The position numbers were made by a program, and so were the translations under genes. The notes beneath the pieces are model-generated. The model made no database searches and was not told the origin of the DNA. It saw only the letters and a list, made by a program, of their open reading frames with translations. 64,000 bases of DNA, from NCBI RefSeq assembly GCF_000382405.1, contig NZ_KB908274.1, forward strand, positions 1 to 64,000. Reading direction: 5' to 3'. This DNA comes from Mycobacterium sp. 141 (GTDB lineage Bacteria > Actinomycetota > Actinomycetes > Mycobacteriales > Mycobacteriaceae). Below are positions 53,253-62,416 of this stretch, one piece after another. Position 1 is the stretch's first letter, and every line of letters begins with the position of its first letter.

Positions 53253-53297
53253 CCGCCCCGGACACCACCCGTGCTCACACGGGGATCTCCGGGGCGG
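53253..53297 (-). promoter_or_regulatory. nested stem-loop between groES and groEL1
   Basis: Outer arms CCGCCCCGGA and TCCGGGGCGG pair over 10 bp; within them CCCGTG-CTCA-CACGGG forms an inner hairpin. It lies after the groES stop and could process or attenuate the transcript. Confidence 0.6.
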
Positions 53298-53310
53298 GAC
53301 ACGGGTGCTT

Positions 53311-53610
53311 TTACTTGGAGACGACAGCCAGCACGTCGCGGGCCGACAGGATCAGGTACTCCTCGCCGTTGTACTTGATCTCGGTGCCGCCGTACTTGCT
53401 GTAGATGACGGTGTCGCCCTCGGCAACGTCCAGAGGGATCCGCTTCTCGCCGTCCTCATCCCAGCGGCCGGGGCCAACTGCGACGACGGTGCCTTCCTGC
53501 GGCTTTTCCTTGGCGGTGTCGGGGATGACCAGACCGGAAGCGGTCGTGGTCTCGGCCTCGTTGGCCTGAACGAGGATCTTGTCCTCGAGTGGCTTGATGT
53601 TGACTGCCAC
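53311..53610 (-). CDS. groES: 10-kDa co-chaperonin GroES
   Basis: A 99-residue co-chaperonin that caps Gro[39 protein letters not shown] (mobile loop), [11 protein letters not shown] and [20 protein letters not shown] are almost identical to the mycobacterial form. GTG 53610 gives the known N terminus; a longer frame to 53664 is not used. GGAGGG lies just upstream. Confidence 0.97.
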
Positions 53611-53743
53611 GATGGAAGCCCTCCACTTGTCGGGGTGTGGATCCGGGGGATCCCCAGATGCCAATTACCAGGTGTTCGTGGCATGCGCCCGTGCCCTCGC
53701 TCCGTCGTCGCGGGTGCCGGCGCTGGGTTTGGCCGCGTGCCAC

Positions 53744-53770
53744 CTAGCACTCTATACATGCGAGTGCTAG
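53744..53770 (-). promoter_or_regulatory. CIRCE element (HrcA operator) upstream of groES
   Basis: CTAGCACTC-N9-GAGTGCTAG is a perfect 9-bp inverted repeat with the canonical CIRCE spacing. HrcA binding represses groES-groEL1 until heat shock. Confidence 0.95.
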
Positions 53771-53790
53771 CACTCAAGGTTGGGCCGTGA

Positions 53791-53919
53791 CTATTTGGCC
53801 GGTTGTTCATCCACAGCGAACACGGTGGCGGTGCGGGTCGCGTCGCAGCAGCCGGTGATCTCCAGCTTGTCGGCGACGGTGCCGATGCGCGATCCGCCTG
53901 CGGCTTCTCGCCGGCTCAC
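53791..53919 (-). CDS. novel 42-residue small protein coupled to tsaD
   Basis: GTG 53919 overlaps the tsaD TGA (GTGA) and opens MSRREAAGGSRIGTVADKLE then ITGCCDATRTATVFAVDEQP AK, ending TAG 53791. Third positions are strongly GC, as expected for coding DNA here, and the GTGA overlap allows translation by ribosomes leaving tsaD. Its first codons resemble the SRREAKADR mini-ORFs near 28.5 kb. The body has two adjacent cysteines and alternating strand-like residues. Unrecognised; it could be the tail of a decayed gene. Confidence 0.5.
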   Translation of the reverse strand: MSRREAAGGSRIGTVADKLEITGCCDATRTATVFAVDEQPAK

Positions 53920-54962
53920 GCCACTTGCCCCCGCACCACCGGCAGTCCAGGATCACTCGCGGCGTCCAGCGGTGAGGGCTCGGCGCCCGCCGCGATCAGA
54001 TGCGCTGCGAACGACGCGATCATCGCGCCGTTGTCGGTGCACAATCGCGGCCGGGGCACCCGGAGCGTCAAACCTGCTGCAGCGCAACGCTCTTCGGCCA
54101 GTTCACGCAGCCGCGAGTTGGCCGCCACCCCACCGGCGATCAGCAGCGTGGAGACTTCTAGGTCGGTGGCGGCACGCACAGCCTTACGGGTCAGCACGTC
54201 GGCGACCGCCTCCTGGAAGCCGGCCGCGACATCTGCCTTGACCGCCGCGGAATGGACCGCTTCTTTCTCCCAGTGGCGCGCCACCGCCGTCTTCAGACCG
54301 GAGAAGCTGAACGCGTACGGGTCGTCGCGCGGCCCGGTCATCCCGCGCGGGAAGACGACGGCGTTGCGGTCACCCGTGCGGGCCAGGTCGTCGAGCACCT
54401 TGCCGCCGGGATAGCCCAGGCCGAGCAGCCGGGCCACCTTGTCGTAGGCCTCGCCGGCCGCATCGTCGACGGTGCTGCCCAGCTCGACGATCGGTTCCCC
54501 CAGCGACCGGACGTGCAGCAGGTGGGTGTGTCCGCCGGAGACCAGCAGCCCCACGCTCTCCGGGAGCGGACCGTGGTCGTATACGTCGGCGGCCAGATGC
54601 CCGCCGAGGTGGTTGACCGCGTAGAACGGCACATTCCAGCCGGCCGCGTAGGCCTTGGCTGCGGCCACTCCGACCAGCAGCGCCCCGGCCAGGCCCGGAC
54701 CGATCGTGGCGGCGACGACGTCGGGTCGCTCGATGCCCGCGGTGTCCAGCGCGCGCCGCATGGTGGGGCCCAGCGACTCCAGGTGGGCGCGCGACGCGAT
54801 CTCGGGGACGACGCCGCCGAACCGGGCGTGCTCGTCGACGCTGGACGCGACTTCGTCGGCAAGGAGAGAAACGGTTGCCGGCCCCCCGTCTTCCGGCAAG
54901 GCGAGCTCGGCGATGCCGACTCCGGTTTCGTCACAGGAACTTTCGATGGCCAGGATGATCAC
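53916..54962 (-). CDS. tsaD: tRNA N6-threonylcarbamoyladenosine transferase TsaD
   Basis: TsaD transfers threonylcarbamoyl to A37 of ANN-decoding tRNAs with TsaB and TsaE. The 348-residue ASKHA protein has the Kae1 metal site HLGGH in YAVNHLGGHLAAD, the start AIESSCDETGVGIAE and ATP loop LLVSGGHTHLL. It is the last of the linked tsaE-tsaB-rimI-tsaD genes, each overlapping the next by about 4-20 bp. Confidence 0.97.
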   Translation of the reverse strand: MIILAIESSCDETGVGIAELALPEDGGPATVSLLADEVASSVDEHARFGGVVPEIASRAHLESLGPTMRRALDTAGIERPDVVAATIGPGLAGALLVGVAAAKAYAAGWNVPFYAVNHLGGHLAADVYDHGPLPESVGLLVSGGHTHLLHVRSLGEPIVELGSTVDDAAGEAYDKVARLLGLGYPGGKVLDDLARTGDRNAVVFPRGMTGPRDDPYAFSFSGLKTAVARHWEKEAVHSAAVKADVAAGFQEAVADVLTRKAVRAATDLEVSTLLIAGGVAANSRLRELAEERCAAAGLTLRVPRPRLCTDNGAMIASFAAHLIAAGAEPSPLDAASDPGLPVVRGQVA

Positions 54963-55423
54963 GATGGACTCCGGGTGGGAAGGCGTTGCATGGTATAGGC
55001 GTCGGCACCGCTGGCCCGGTAATACCGTTTGCGCAGACCGATGTTGACGAAGCCGACGCTCTCGTAGAGCTTGATCGCCGGTACGTTGTCGGTGCGGACT
55101 TCCAGGAAAACCATTCCCCCCGAGGCTATCTCGAGCATGGCGTCGAGCAGCCGCCGGCCGATGCCCTGACCTTGGAAGTCGGGATCGACACCGATGGTGT
55201 GCACTTCGTACTCGTAGGGGCGGACCCGACCCAATCGGGAGATCCCGGCATAGCCGACCAGGCGTCCCTCACTGCGCGCAGCGATGTAGTGGTTGTGCTT
55301 GGCGGCCAGCTCGGCGAAAAAGGCTCGTGCCGGCCAGGGATCGTCCCCGGGGAACAGCTGGGACTCCAGTTCCGCGCAGCGGTCGGCGTCGGCCTTGGTC
55401 AGCGCGCCGTACACGATGGTCAT
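54959..55423 (-). CDS. rimI: GNAT N-acetyltransferase RimI
   Basis: A 154-residue GNAT enzyme; acetyl-CoA loop DFQGQGIGRRLLDAM, followed by VRTDNVPAIKLYESVGFVNI and GLRKRYYRASGADAYTM. RimI acetylates ribosomal protein S18 in E. coli and probably has broader N-terminal targets in mycobacteria. Overlaps tsaD by 4 bp and tsaB by 4 bp, so the chain is translationally coupled. Confidence 0.95.
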   Translation of the reverse strand: MTIVYGALTKADADRCAELESQLFPGDDPWPARAFFAELAAKHNHYIAARSEGRLVGYAGISRLGRVRPYEYEVHTIGVDPDFQGQGIGRRLLDAMLEIASGGMVFLEVRTDNVPAIKLYESVGFVNIGLRKRYYRASGADAYTMQRLPTRSPS

Positions 55424-56064
55424 TTCCGCACCGCCACAGACGGTTTGGCGTCGGGCCGGCGCAGGTAGAGCGGGATCAGCGGCGCCGGGTCGCCCCAGTC
55501 GTTCACCGCAGCGACGAGGCCGTCCGGCGTCGGATACACCGCCTCCTGGCGCGGCAGGTCGAACAGCGCGGTGTGCTCGGGTGATCCGGCCACCTCGTCT
55601 GCACCGGCGGGTACGTCGGCGGGGGCGTTGACGGCCGGGCCGTCGATGCGGAGCCCGTCGCGGTAGCGCGCCCAGTACACCTCACGGCGACGCGCATCGG
55701 TAACCACCAGCACGTCTCCAGAGGTACGCACGCCGATGGCGTCGAGGCTGCACACGCCGTACACCGGGACACCGAGCGCGTGCCCGAACGCCGCGGCACT
55801 CGCCATGCCGACCCGCAGCCCGGTGAAGGGACCGGGACCGCAACCGACGACGACGGCGTCCAGGTCGGCCATCGTCAGCCCGGCATCGGCCAACGCAGCC
55901 AACACATTCGGGGTGAGTTGCTCGGCATGCGCTCGCGGGTCGAGGGTGACCCGTTCGGCCAGGATGGTCACGGTGCCGTCGTCGGCGCGCCGCACCGCCC
56001 CGGCGCTGACCGCCGGCGTTGCGGTGTCGATCGTCAGCAGGTTCACGGCGCGCTCCACTGCCAT
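55420..56064 (-). CDS. tsaB: TsaB, t6A biosynthesis ASKHA partner
   Basis: A 214-residue inactive homologue of TsaD that bridges TsaD and TsaE. NLLTIDTATPAVSAG and VVGCGPGPFTGLRVGMASA are the family landmarks. It overlaps tsaE (22 bp) and rimI (4 bp). Proteins of this class lack the metal-binding histidines of TsaD, as here. Confidence 0.95.
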   Translation of the reverse strand: MAVERAVNLLTIDTATPAVSAGAVRRADDGTVTILAERVTLDPRAHAEQLTPNVLAALADAGLTMADLDAVVVGCGPGPFTGLRVGMASAAAFGHALGVPVYGVCSLDAIGVRTSGDVLVVTDARRREVYWARYRDGLRIDGPAVNAPADVPAGADEVAGSPEHTALFDLPRQEAVYPTPDGLVAAVNDWGDPAPLIPLYLRRPDAKPSVAVRK

Positions 56065-56510
56065 GTCACGGTACGGACCTCACTGTCGGGGTCCCGGTCG
56101 ATCCGGATGTCGAGATGGTGGTCGGACAACCGCTCGGCCAGCCCTTCACCCCACTCGACCACCACCACGGCGTCCTCCAGATCGGTGTCGAGGTCCAGCG
56201 CGTCGAGTTCACCGAGCAGATCGGCTCCGGCGTGGTCGAGCAGCCGGTACATGTCGACGTGGATCATGGCTGGCCTGCCCGCTTGGCGCGCCCGATGCAC
56301 CCGGGCCAGCACGAAGGTCGGCGACACCACAGGCCCGTCGACGTCCATGGCTTGGGCAATGCCCTTGGCCAGCACCGTCTTTCCCGCACCCAGCGGCCCG
56401 GACAGCACCACCACGTCGCCGGCGCTCAAGCCCGTACCCAGTGTGGCACCGAGGGCGATGGTGTCGTCGGCGGTCGACAGTTGCGCGGTACCCGCGGTGC
56501 GCTCAGCCAT
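56043..56510 (-). CDS. tsaE: TsaE, t6A biosynthesis ATPase
   Basis: A 155-residue P-loop protein. Walker A is SGPLGAGKTVLAKG, with the SPTFVLARVH switch and VVVEWGEGLAERL Walker B-like block. ATP hydrolysis cycles the TsaB-TsaD complex. Overlaps the hydrolase gene upstream by 8 bp. Confidence 0.95.
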   Translation of the reverse strand: MAERTAGTAQLSTADDTIALGATLGTGLSAGDVVVLSGPLGAGKTVLAKGIAQAMDVDGPVVSPTFVLARVHRARQAGRPAMIHVDMYRLLDHAGADLLGELDALDLDTDLEDAVVVVEWGEGLAERLSDHHLDIRIDRDPDSEVRTVTWQWSAP

Positions 56511-57615
56511 GGGGCCGGATCCGGTCGCGCACCCGACGCGACAGTGTGACCAGCTTGGACGGGGTGGCCCGCTGGACCAATCCGACCAGCGCGTCGTCGA
56601 TCACCTCGGGCTCCTCCAGTTGCACCAGATGGCCCGCTCCCCCGACGATCACCAACTCCGATTTGGGTAGCTGCGCGGCCATGACCTCTGAGTATTCCAT
56701 CGGGGTGAGCAGGTCCCGATCACCACAGGCGATCAATGTCGGCACCCGGGCCAACACCGGCAGGGCCGCCGTCTCGTCGTGCACCTCGAGTGCGTGCAGG
56801 AACTCCACCACTGTCGTGATCGGCGTGCCGTGCATCATCTGCTCGGAGAACTCCACCACGCTGGGGCTGATCTTCTCGTCGCCGTAGGACGCGGCGCGCA
56901 GGATCGGGGCGATGACCGACCGTGCGGCACCGCGGGTGCGATGCACCGTCTTCGGTGCGTACCGCGCGGCGAACCGCACCACTTCCAGCGCCGGGTTGCG
57001 CAATATCTCGCCGAGCGGGGACCGCGACACTCCTTCGGCGGCCGAGGCGATCAGGGCGGCACCCACGACCCTCGACGGGTAGCGCTTCGGGAACTGGTGG
57101 GCGTGCGACAGCACCGCCATACCGCCCATCGAATGGCCCACGAGCACCACCGGGCCACGCGGAACCGTCACCGCCAGTACGGATTCGAGGTCCTCGCCCA
57201 GCTGCTCGACGGTGTAAGTATCAGGCCCGGCTGTCCCTGACTGGCCGTGGCCACGCTGGTCGTAGAACACCATCCGCACCTGCGGGCCCCATTGCTCGGC
57301 CAGCCGGGCCCGCTGAAAGTGGAAGGCGCCCATCTCAAGACAGAATCCGTGGGCGAACACCACGGTCAGCGGAGCGTCGAGCGGCCCGACCTCGCGCACC
57401 GCCAGCGGCACTCCGTCGACGGTGGTGACGACCGAACTGCGGTCAGCGTCGAGTAGGTGAAAGTCCTCCCCAGCGTAGGGATCTTCGGCGAGGACCCGAC
57501 GGCCCAGCGACCGTGCGACCGAGAGACTAGCGACGGTGCCGACGGCGGTCAGTCCGGCTGCACCCGCCAGCCAGCGGGCCCGGTGATGGTGCTCATCGAA
57601 GGTGCTGCCGCTCAA
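56503..57615 (-). CDS. membrane-anchored alpha/beta hydrolase
   Basis: A 370-residue hydrolase with an N-terminal hydrophobic anchor (AGAAGLTAVGTVASLSVARS). The nucleophile is Ser in VVLVGHSMGGMAVL, the oxyanion region is VFAHGFCLEMGAFHFQ, a catalytic Asp is in LIACGDRDLLTP, and the His is in VIVGGAGHLVQLEEP. Substrate unknown (an ester or lipid is plausible). Its start codon overlaps the alr stop by ATGA, placing it in the alr-tsaE chain. Confidence 0.92.
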   Translation of the reverse strand: MSGSTFDEHHHRARWLAGAAGLTAVGTVASLSVARSLGRRVLAEDPYAGEDFHLLDADRSSVVTTVDGVPLAVREVGPLDAPLTVVFAHGFCLEMGAFHFQRARLAEQWGPQVRMVFYDQRGHGQSGTAGPDTYTVEQLGEDLESVLAVTVPRGPVVLVGHSMGGMAVLSHAHQFPKRYPSRVVGAALIASAAEGVSRSPLGEILRNPALEVVRFAARYAPKTVHRTRGAARSVIAPILRAASYGDEKISPSVVEFSEQMMHGTPITTVVEFLHALEVHDETAALPVLARVPTLIACGDRDLLTPMEYSEVMAAQLPKSELVIVGGAGHLVQLEEPEVIDDALVGLVQRATPSKLVTLSRRVRDRIRPHG

Positions 57616-58784
57616 TGGCCCTGGCCCGAAACGTAGGTGCGCACGACCCGGCCGCGCGGGCTGGTGACGATCTCGTAGTGGATGGTGTCGAGCAGATCAG
57701 CCCAATCCTGGGCGGTGGGCTCACCCTGGGTGCCCGGCCCGAACAGGATGGCGTCGTCGCCCTCGGCGACGTCGGCCGCGTCAGGTCCGAGATCGACGAC
57801 GAACTGGTCCATGCACACGCGCCCGACGGCACGCCGGCGCCGACCCCCGATCAGCACGTCGATCCGGCCGCTCAGAGCCCGGTAGACACCGTCGGCGTAG
57901 CCGATCGGCAGCAGTGCCAGCGTGGTGTCGCGGTGGGCGACCCACTGGTGGCCGTAGGACACCCCGTCCCCGGCTCGAACCGAACGCACCAGTGCCACTG
58001 GGCATTTCAACGTCATCGCGGGCCGCAGCCCCATATCTCCCCGGTCCGGGACCGGGTTCAGGCCGTAGACCGCGACGCCGGGCCGCACCATGTCGAAGGC
58101 CAGGTCGGGCCGGGTCATCACGGCGGGCGAATTGCTCAGGTGCGCGATCTCGAAGGGCACTCCCTGTTGACGGCCACGGTCGCGCATCTCGGTCAGCCGC
58201 TGCGCCTGCACGCCGTTGAATGGATGCTCCGGAACATCGCCGTGCACCAGGTGGCTCATGATCCCCCGCACCCGGATCGCCCCGTCGGTGTGGGCGCGGT
58301 GCAACGCGGTCAACGTTGCGGGATAGTCGGCGGCGCTCACCCCGTTGCGGCTGAGCCCGGTGTCGACCTTCACCGACACCGTGGCGGGGCGGCCGGTCTG
58401 TGTGACCGCCAGCAAAACATCGTCGAGTTGGCGTGGCGAGGACACCGCGATCTGAACATCGGCCGCCACGGCCGGGGCGAAGTCGGTTCCCGGGGTATGC
58501 AGCCATGCCAGCACGGGGGCGGTGATCCCGCCCGCGCGCAGTGCCAGCGCCTCGGCGATGGTCGCGACGCCGAGTTCGGCGGCGCCTGCAGCGAGTGCAG
58601 CCTGGGCTGCCGGCACGGCGCCATGCCCGTAGCCGTCGGCCTTGACCACCGCCATGACCTGCGCCGCTCCGGCCAGCTCACGCAGCACACCCACGTTGTG
58701 CCGGATGGCGCCGAGATCCACCACTGCCTGCGGCGTTGCGCTCGGAGCCAGCGGGGTCGTGAGTTCGGTCGTCTGCATAGTCAT
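57612..58784 (-). CDS. alr: alanine racemase
   Basis: Alr makes D-alanine for peptidoglycan; it is the target of D-cycloserine. The 390-residue PLP enzyme has K48 in AVVKADGYGHG, the HLSNSPAV and DMVRPGVAVYGL blocks, Tyr in GVSYGHQW and VCMDQFVVDLG. ATG 58784 (MTMQTTELTT) gives the normal length; a longer frame to 59450 crosses gadB. The upstream GGCGGGTGAT supports this start. Confidence 0.95.
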   Translation of the reverse strand: MTMQTTELTTPLAPSATPQAVVDLGAIRHNVGVLRELAGAAQVMAVVKADGYGHGAVPAAQAALAAGAAELGVATIAEALALRAGGITAPVLAWLHTPGTDFAPAVAADVQIAVSSPRQLDDVLLAVTQTGRPATVSVKVDTGLSRNGVSAADYPATLTALHRAHTDGAIRVRGIMSHLVHGDVPEHPFNGVQAQRLTEMRDRGRQQGVPFEIAHLSNSPAVMTRPDLAFDMVRPGVAVYGLNPVPDRGDMGLRPAMTLKCPVALVRSVRAGDGVSYGHQWVAHRDTTLALLPIGYADGVYRALSGRIDVLIGGRRRRAVGRVCMDQFVVDLGPDAADVAEGDDAILFGPGTQGEPTAQDWADLLDTIHYEIVTSPRGRVVRTYVSGQGH

Positions 58785-58843
58785 ATCACCGCCCGCCATT
58801 GTCCCAGAGACGACGAGCGGCCCCGCACCAAGAGCGGGCACGG

Positions 58844-60238
58844 TCAGTGTGTGAAGGGCTGCACCCTGTCGAAGAACCCGCCGGGCTTGAGTTTGTCGAG
58901 GTGGCCCAGGGCGGTGATGGTGTCCTCCTTGAAGGCCCTGGCCAGATCGGTCGAGAAACCTTCCCGGACCACGATCCGCAGCACGACGACGTCGTTGGCC
59001 TTGTCGGGCATGGTGTACGCCGGAACCTGCCAGCCGAATGCGCGCAACGCCTGTGACACGTCGAATTCGGTGTAGCCCGGGTTGCCCTTGAGCCGGAAAC
59101 TGATCACCGGGATGGCCGACCCGTCGGAGATGATGTCGAAGTGCTCGCTGGCGCGCAGCTCGTCGCCGAGCCACCGCGCGGTCTGCGAGAGACATTTCAT
59201 GACCTTGGTGTATCCGGCGCGGCCGAGGCGCAGGAAGTTGTAGTACTGGCCCACCACCTGGTTGCCGGGCCGGGAGAAGTTCAGCGTGAACGTCGGCATG
59301 TCGCCGCCGAGGTAGTTGACCCGGAACACGAGATCTTCGGGCAGGTGTTCCTTGCTGCGCCACACCACGAACCCGATACCCGGATAGGTCAGCCCGTACT
59401 TGTGCCCGCTGACGTTGATCGACACCACGCGGGGCAACCGGAAATCCCACTCGAGGTCGGGGTGCAGGAACGGCACCACGAAGCCACCGCTGGCGGCGTC
59501 GACGTGGACCGGTATGTCGAGTTTTCCGGAACCTGCGAGCTCGTCGAGGGCCGCACAGATCTCGGCGACCGGCTCGAGTTCGCCGGTGAACGTGGTGCCG
59601 AGGATCGCGACGACGCCGATGGTGTCCTCGTCGACCGCGTCGAGCACCTGTTCGGGGGTGATGACGTATCGCCCCTCATCCATCGGCAGATAACGCGGCT
59701 CGACGTCGAAGTAGCGGCAGAACTTCTCCCACACCACCTGAACGTTGGAACCCATCACCAGGTTGGGGGTACGCCCCTTCCATCCGGATGGGTTGTCGGT
59801 TCCGCCGAACTTTTCGCGCCAGCGCCATTTCAGTGCCAGGCCCGCCAGCATCACGGCCTCGCTGGACCCGATGGTGGATACGCCGGTGGCACTCGACGGA
59901 TCGTCGTCGCGCAGGTCTTCGGCATGGAAGAGATCGGCGACCATGTTGACGCAGCGAGTCTCGATGGCGGCGGTCGCCGGGTACTCGTCCTTGTCGATCA
60001 TGTTCTTGTCGAACGTATCTGCCATCAGCTTTGCCGCCTCGTCATCCATGAAGGTGGTGACGAACGTCGCCAGATTCAGCCGCGAGCTGCCGTCGAGCAT
60101 GAGTTCGTCCTGGATGAACCGGTAGGCCGCAGGGGGATCCATCGCGTCGTCCGGCAAGCGCAGCGCCGGGACGGGCGCCATGTCGAGTCGCGCGGTGTAG
60201 GCGGGGGCGACGAGGGCATGGGAGTGCTTGCGGGACAT
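58844..60238 (-). CDS. gadB: glutamate decarboxylase (PLP)
   Basis: A 464-residue group II decarboxylase converting glutamate to GABA with proton use. The PLP lysine is K280 in NVSGHKYGL, with HVDAASGGFVVPF and SGSSEAVMLAGLALKWRWR-type blocks. The C-terminal tail (FFDRVQPFTH) resembles the pH-responsive end of GadB. It lies between nnr (15 bp upstream) and alr, as in Rv3432c. Confidence 0.95.
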   Translation of the reverse strand: MSRKHSHALVAPAYTARLDMAPVPALRLPDDAMDPPAAYRFIQDELMLDGSSRLNLATFVTTFMDDEAAKLMADTFDKNMIDKDEYPATAAIETRCVNMVADLFHAEDLRDDDPSSATGVSTIGSSEAVMLAGLALKWRWREKFGGTDNPSGWKGRTPNLVMGSNVQVVWEKFCRYFDVEPRYLPMDEGRYVITPEQVLDAVDEDTIGVVAILGTTFTGELEPVAEICAALDELAGSGKLDIPVHVDAASGGFVVPFLHPDLEWDFRLPRVVSINVSGHKYGLTYPGIGFVVWRSKEHLPEDLVFRVNYLGGDMPTFTLNFSRPGNQVVGQYYNFLRLGRAGYTKVMKCLSQTARWLGDELRASEHFDIISDGSAIPVISFRLKGNPGYTEFDVSQALRAFGWQVPAYTMPDKANDVVVLRIVVREGFSTDLARAFKEDTITALGHLDKLKPGGFFDRVQPFTH

Positions 60239-60252
60239 GTGGATCCTTCCGG

Positions 60253-61674
60253 TTACAACGACGCGATCGCGGTGCGGATGTGAGCGAGAATGCGGGAAGC
60301 TGAAGTCGGGGCCGGGCGCGGACCCGGGTCGGCGGCGGAGAGGTTGGCCGCGCGGGTGTGCACGAACGCCCCGGCCGCCGCGGCCTGCGCCGGCTGCAGT
60401 CCAGCGGCCAGTAGCGCCCCGATGATGCCCGACAGTACGTCACCCGAGCCCGCGGTGGCGGCCCACGACTGCCCGGCCGGGTTGAGGTAGGTCGTCCCGT
60501 CGGCACCGGCGATGACGGTGACGTTGCCCTTGAGCAGCACGGTGGCGCCGAGCCGGTCGGCGAGGCTGCGGGCGGCGACGACCCGGTCGACCCCGACGGG
60601 TTCGCCGGCCAGCCGCTGGTACTCACCCGCGTGCGGGGTCAGCACAGTCGGAGCACGCCGTCCGGCGAGCAGGCCGGGATCCTTGGACAGCAGGGTCAGC
60701 CCATCTGCGTCGACAAGTACCGGCAGATCGGTGTCGAGCGCGAACCGCAGGACCGCCTTTGCATGGTCATCGGTGCCCATGCCGGGGCCCGCCACCCACG
60801 CCTGCACCCGGCCCGCCTCCTCGGGTGCGGCCGCGGCGATCACCTCGGGCCAGTGAAAAAGGACCTGCTGCGCAGCACTTCCCGCATAGCGGACCATCCC
60901 GGAGGTGGCGGCCACAGCGGCCCCGACGCTCAACACCGCGGCCCCGGGATAGGTCGCCGAGCCGGACAGCAGCCCTGTCACACCCTGGGTGTACTTGTCG
61001 TCGTCGGGTCCGGGCACCGGCCACAGCGCTTTGACATCGTCGGCGTCGAGCCCGAGCAGATCGGTGGCGGGCAGGTCCAGGCCGATGTCGACGAGTTCGA
61101 CGCGTCCGCAATCGGCCAGCGCATGTACGGGTTTCAGGCCGCCGAAGGTGACCGTGAGCACAGCCCGCACATGCGGACCGTCGGTGGCCCCGGTCTGCAC
61201 ATCGATACCGCTGGGAATGTCGACCGCCACCACCGGTATCCCCACGTCTTCGACGGCCGCGAACACTTCGGCGGCGGCGGGACGAAGTGGGCCGGAGCCG
61301 GATATCCCGACCACCCCGTCGATCACCAGATCCGAAGCCGCGGGCACAGTCGCAACCACACGTCCGCCCGACTTCCGGAACGCGGCCAGCGCCTTGTGGT
61401 GGGCCCGCTCCGGATTGAGTAGAACCGCCGCGGCCATCGCGCCTCGGCGACGCAGGAACGTCGCCGCCCACAACGCGTCACCGCCGTTGTCACCCGAGCC
61501 TACGACCGCGCACACTGACCGGCCGGCGATTCCGCCGGTGCGGGCGACCAGCTCACGGCCGATCGCCGTCGCCAGTCCGTAGGCGGCACGGCGCATCAGG
61601 GCGCCGTCGGGCAGCGACGCCAACAGCGGTGCTTCGGCTTCGCGGATTTGGTCGCCGGTGTAGTAGTGCCGCAT
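60253..61674 (-). CDS. nnr: bifunctional NAD(P)HX epimerase/dehydratase (Nnr)
   Basis: The enzyme repairs hydrated NAD(P)H. The 473-residue protein fuses an N-terminal YjeF_N epimerase (MRHYYTGDQIREAEAPLL; VVGSGDNGGDALWAATFL) to a C-terminal ADP-dependent dehydratase of the carbohydrate-kinase fold (TVLTPHAGEYQRLAGEPVG; WAATAGSGDVLSGIIGALLA). ATG 61674 gives the family N terminus. Confidence 0.95.
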   Translation of the reverse strand: MRHYYTGDQIREAEAPLLASLPDGALMRRAAYGLATAIGRELVARTGGIAGRSVCAVVGSGDNGGDALWAATFLRRRGAMAAAVLLNPERAHHKALAAFRKSGGRVVATVPAASDLVIDGVVGISGSGPLRPAAAEVFAAVEDVGIPVVAVDIPSGIDVQTGATDGPHVRAVLTVTFGGLKPVHALADCGRVELVDIGLDLPATDLLGLDADDVKALWPVPGPDDDKYTQGVTGLLSGSATYPGAAVLSVGAAVAATSGMVRYAGSAAQQVLFHWPEVIAAAAPEEAGRVQAWVAGPGMGTDDHAKAVLRFALDTDLPVLVDADGLTLLSKDPGLLAGRRAPTVLTPHAGEYQRLAGEPVGVDRVVAARSLADRLGATVLLKGNVTVIAGADGTTYLNPAGQSWAATAGSGDVLSGIIGALLAAGLQPAQAAAAGAFVHTRAANLSAADPGPRPAPTSASRILAHIRTAIASL

Positions 61675-61789
61675 CAGGACCAGGATTCCACAACGCGGAC
61701 GGTGACCCGCGCAAAGCCGGCAAAGCTGGCGCAGCACAGTGCCGAAGCGCATTTCCGTATCTGGTCGAACCGTAGCGCCCGAAATGTGA

Positions 61790-62284
61790 CTAGTTGACCT
61801 CGTACCACCCGTCGCGACTGTTGGACGTGCACCACAGCTTGACGATGACATCTCCCGGTTCGGTGCCCCAGTTCGTGGCCGTTCCGCCGTTGGTGCCGAT
61901 AGCGAACTGGGCCGTGGATTCTTGCATCGCGTCGATGATTGGGTGTTTCCCGGTACCCCCCGGGGGATTGTACGGAAGGCGCGGCCCCAGTTCTGTACCC
62001 ATTGTCACGCCGATCCCACCCATCTCGATAACCTCGAGCCCGTTGGGGACCACGCGGCCGGGTGAGTAGTTGTGGTTCTTCAGATACGGTATCGAGGCCG
62101 GGCATTTCATCGGCAATAGATGCCTCATGACCCCACCGGGGACGGCGCCATACTTCTGCTCAACCGTGGTTTCGTCGGCAGATGCCGGGCCGGCAGCGCA
62201 GAGCGCGAGGCCCGAGGCGACCGAAGCCACTGCGACCGTGGCGGTCAGATAACGGCGAAAGCCGCCGCTGCCAATCTTCAACAT
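61790..62284 (-). CDS. small secreted protein of unknown function
   Basis: A 164-residue exported protein: signal peptide with RYLTATVAVASVASGLALCA and cleavage after ASA, then a compact domain with two cysteines (MKCPASIPYLKNHNYSPGR and KLWCTSNSRDGWYEV). AGGAGG lies about 6 bp before ATG 62284. Unrecognised; the domain resembles other short mycobacterial secreted proteins in size only. Confidence 0.78.
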   Translation of the reverse strand: MLKIGSGGFRRYLTATVAVASVASGLALCAAGPASADETTVEQKYGAVPGGVMRHLLPMKCPASIPYLKNHNYSPGRVVPNGLEVIEMGGIGVTMGTELGPRLPYNPPGGTGKHPIIDAMQESTAQFAIGTNGGTATNWGTEPGDVIVKLWCTSNSRDGWYEVN

Positions 62285-62416
62285 GTGAATCCTCCTGTGT
62301 GAACGGCGTTTTTGCGTTGGCCCCACAACGGTGGCTCATGACGTCGGTGGTGTATGTCGGGTGAATGGCCATCGCAGGGGCCCATCCCATGTCCCCCGAT
62401 CGGGCGAAGCGGACGC

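Noticed and set aside
57612..59450. Very long start for alanine racemase
   Set aside because: The extra 222 codons run antisense-like through gadB; ATG 58784 gives the normal Alr length.
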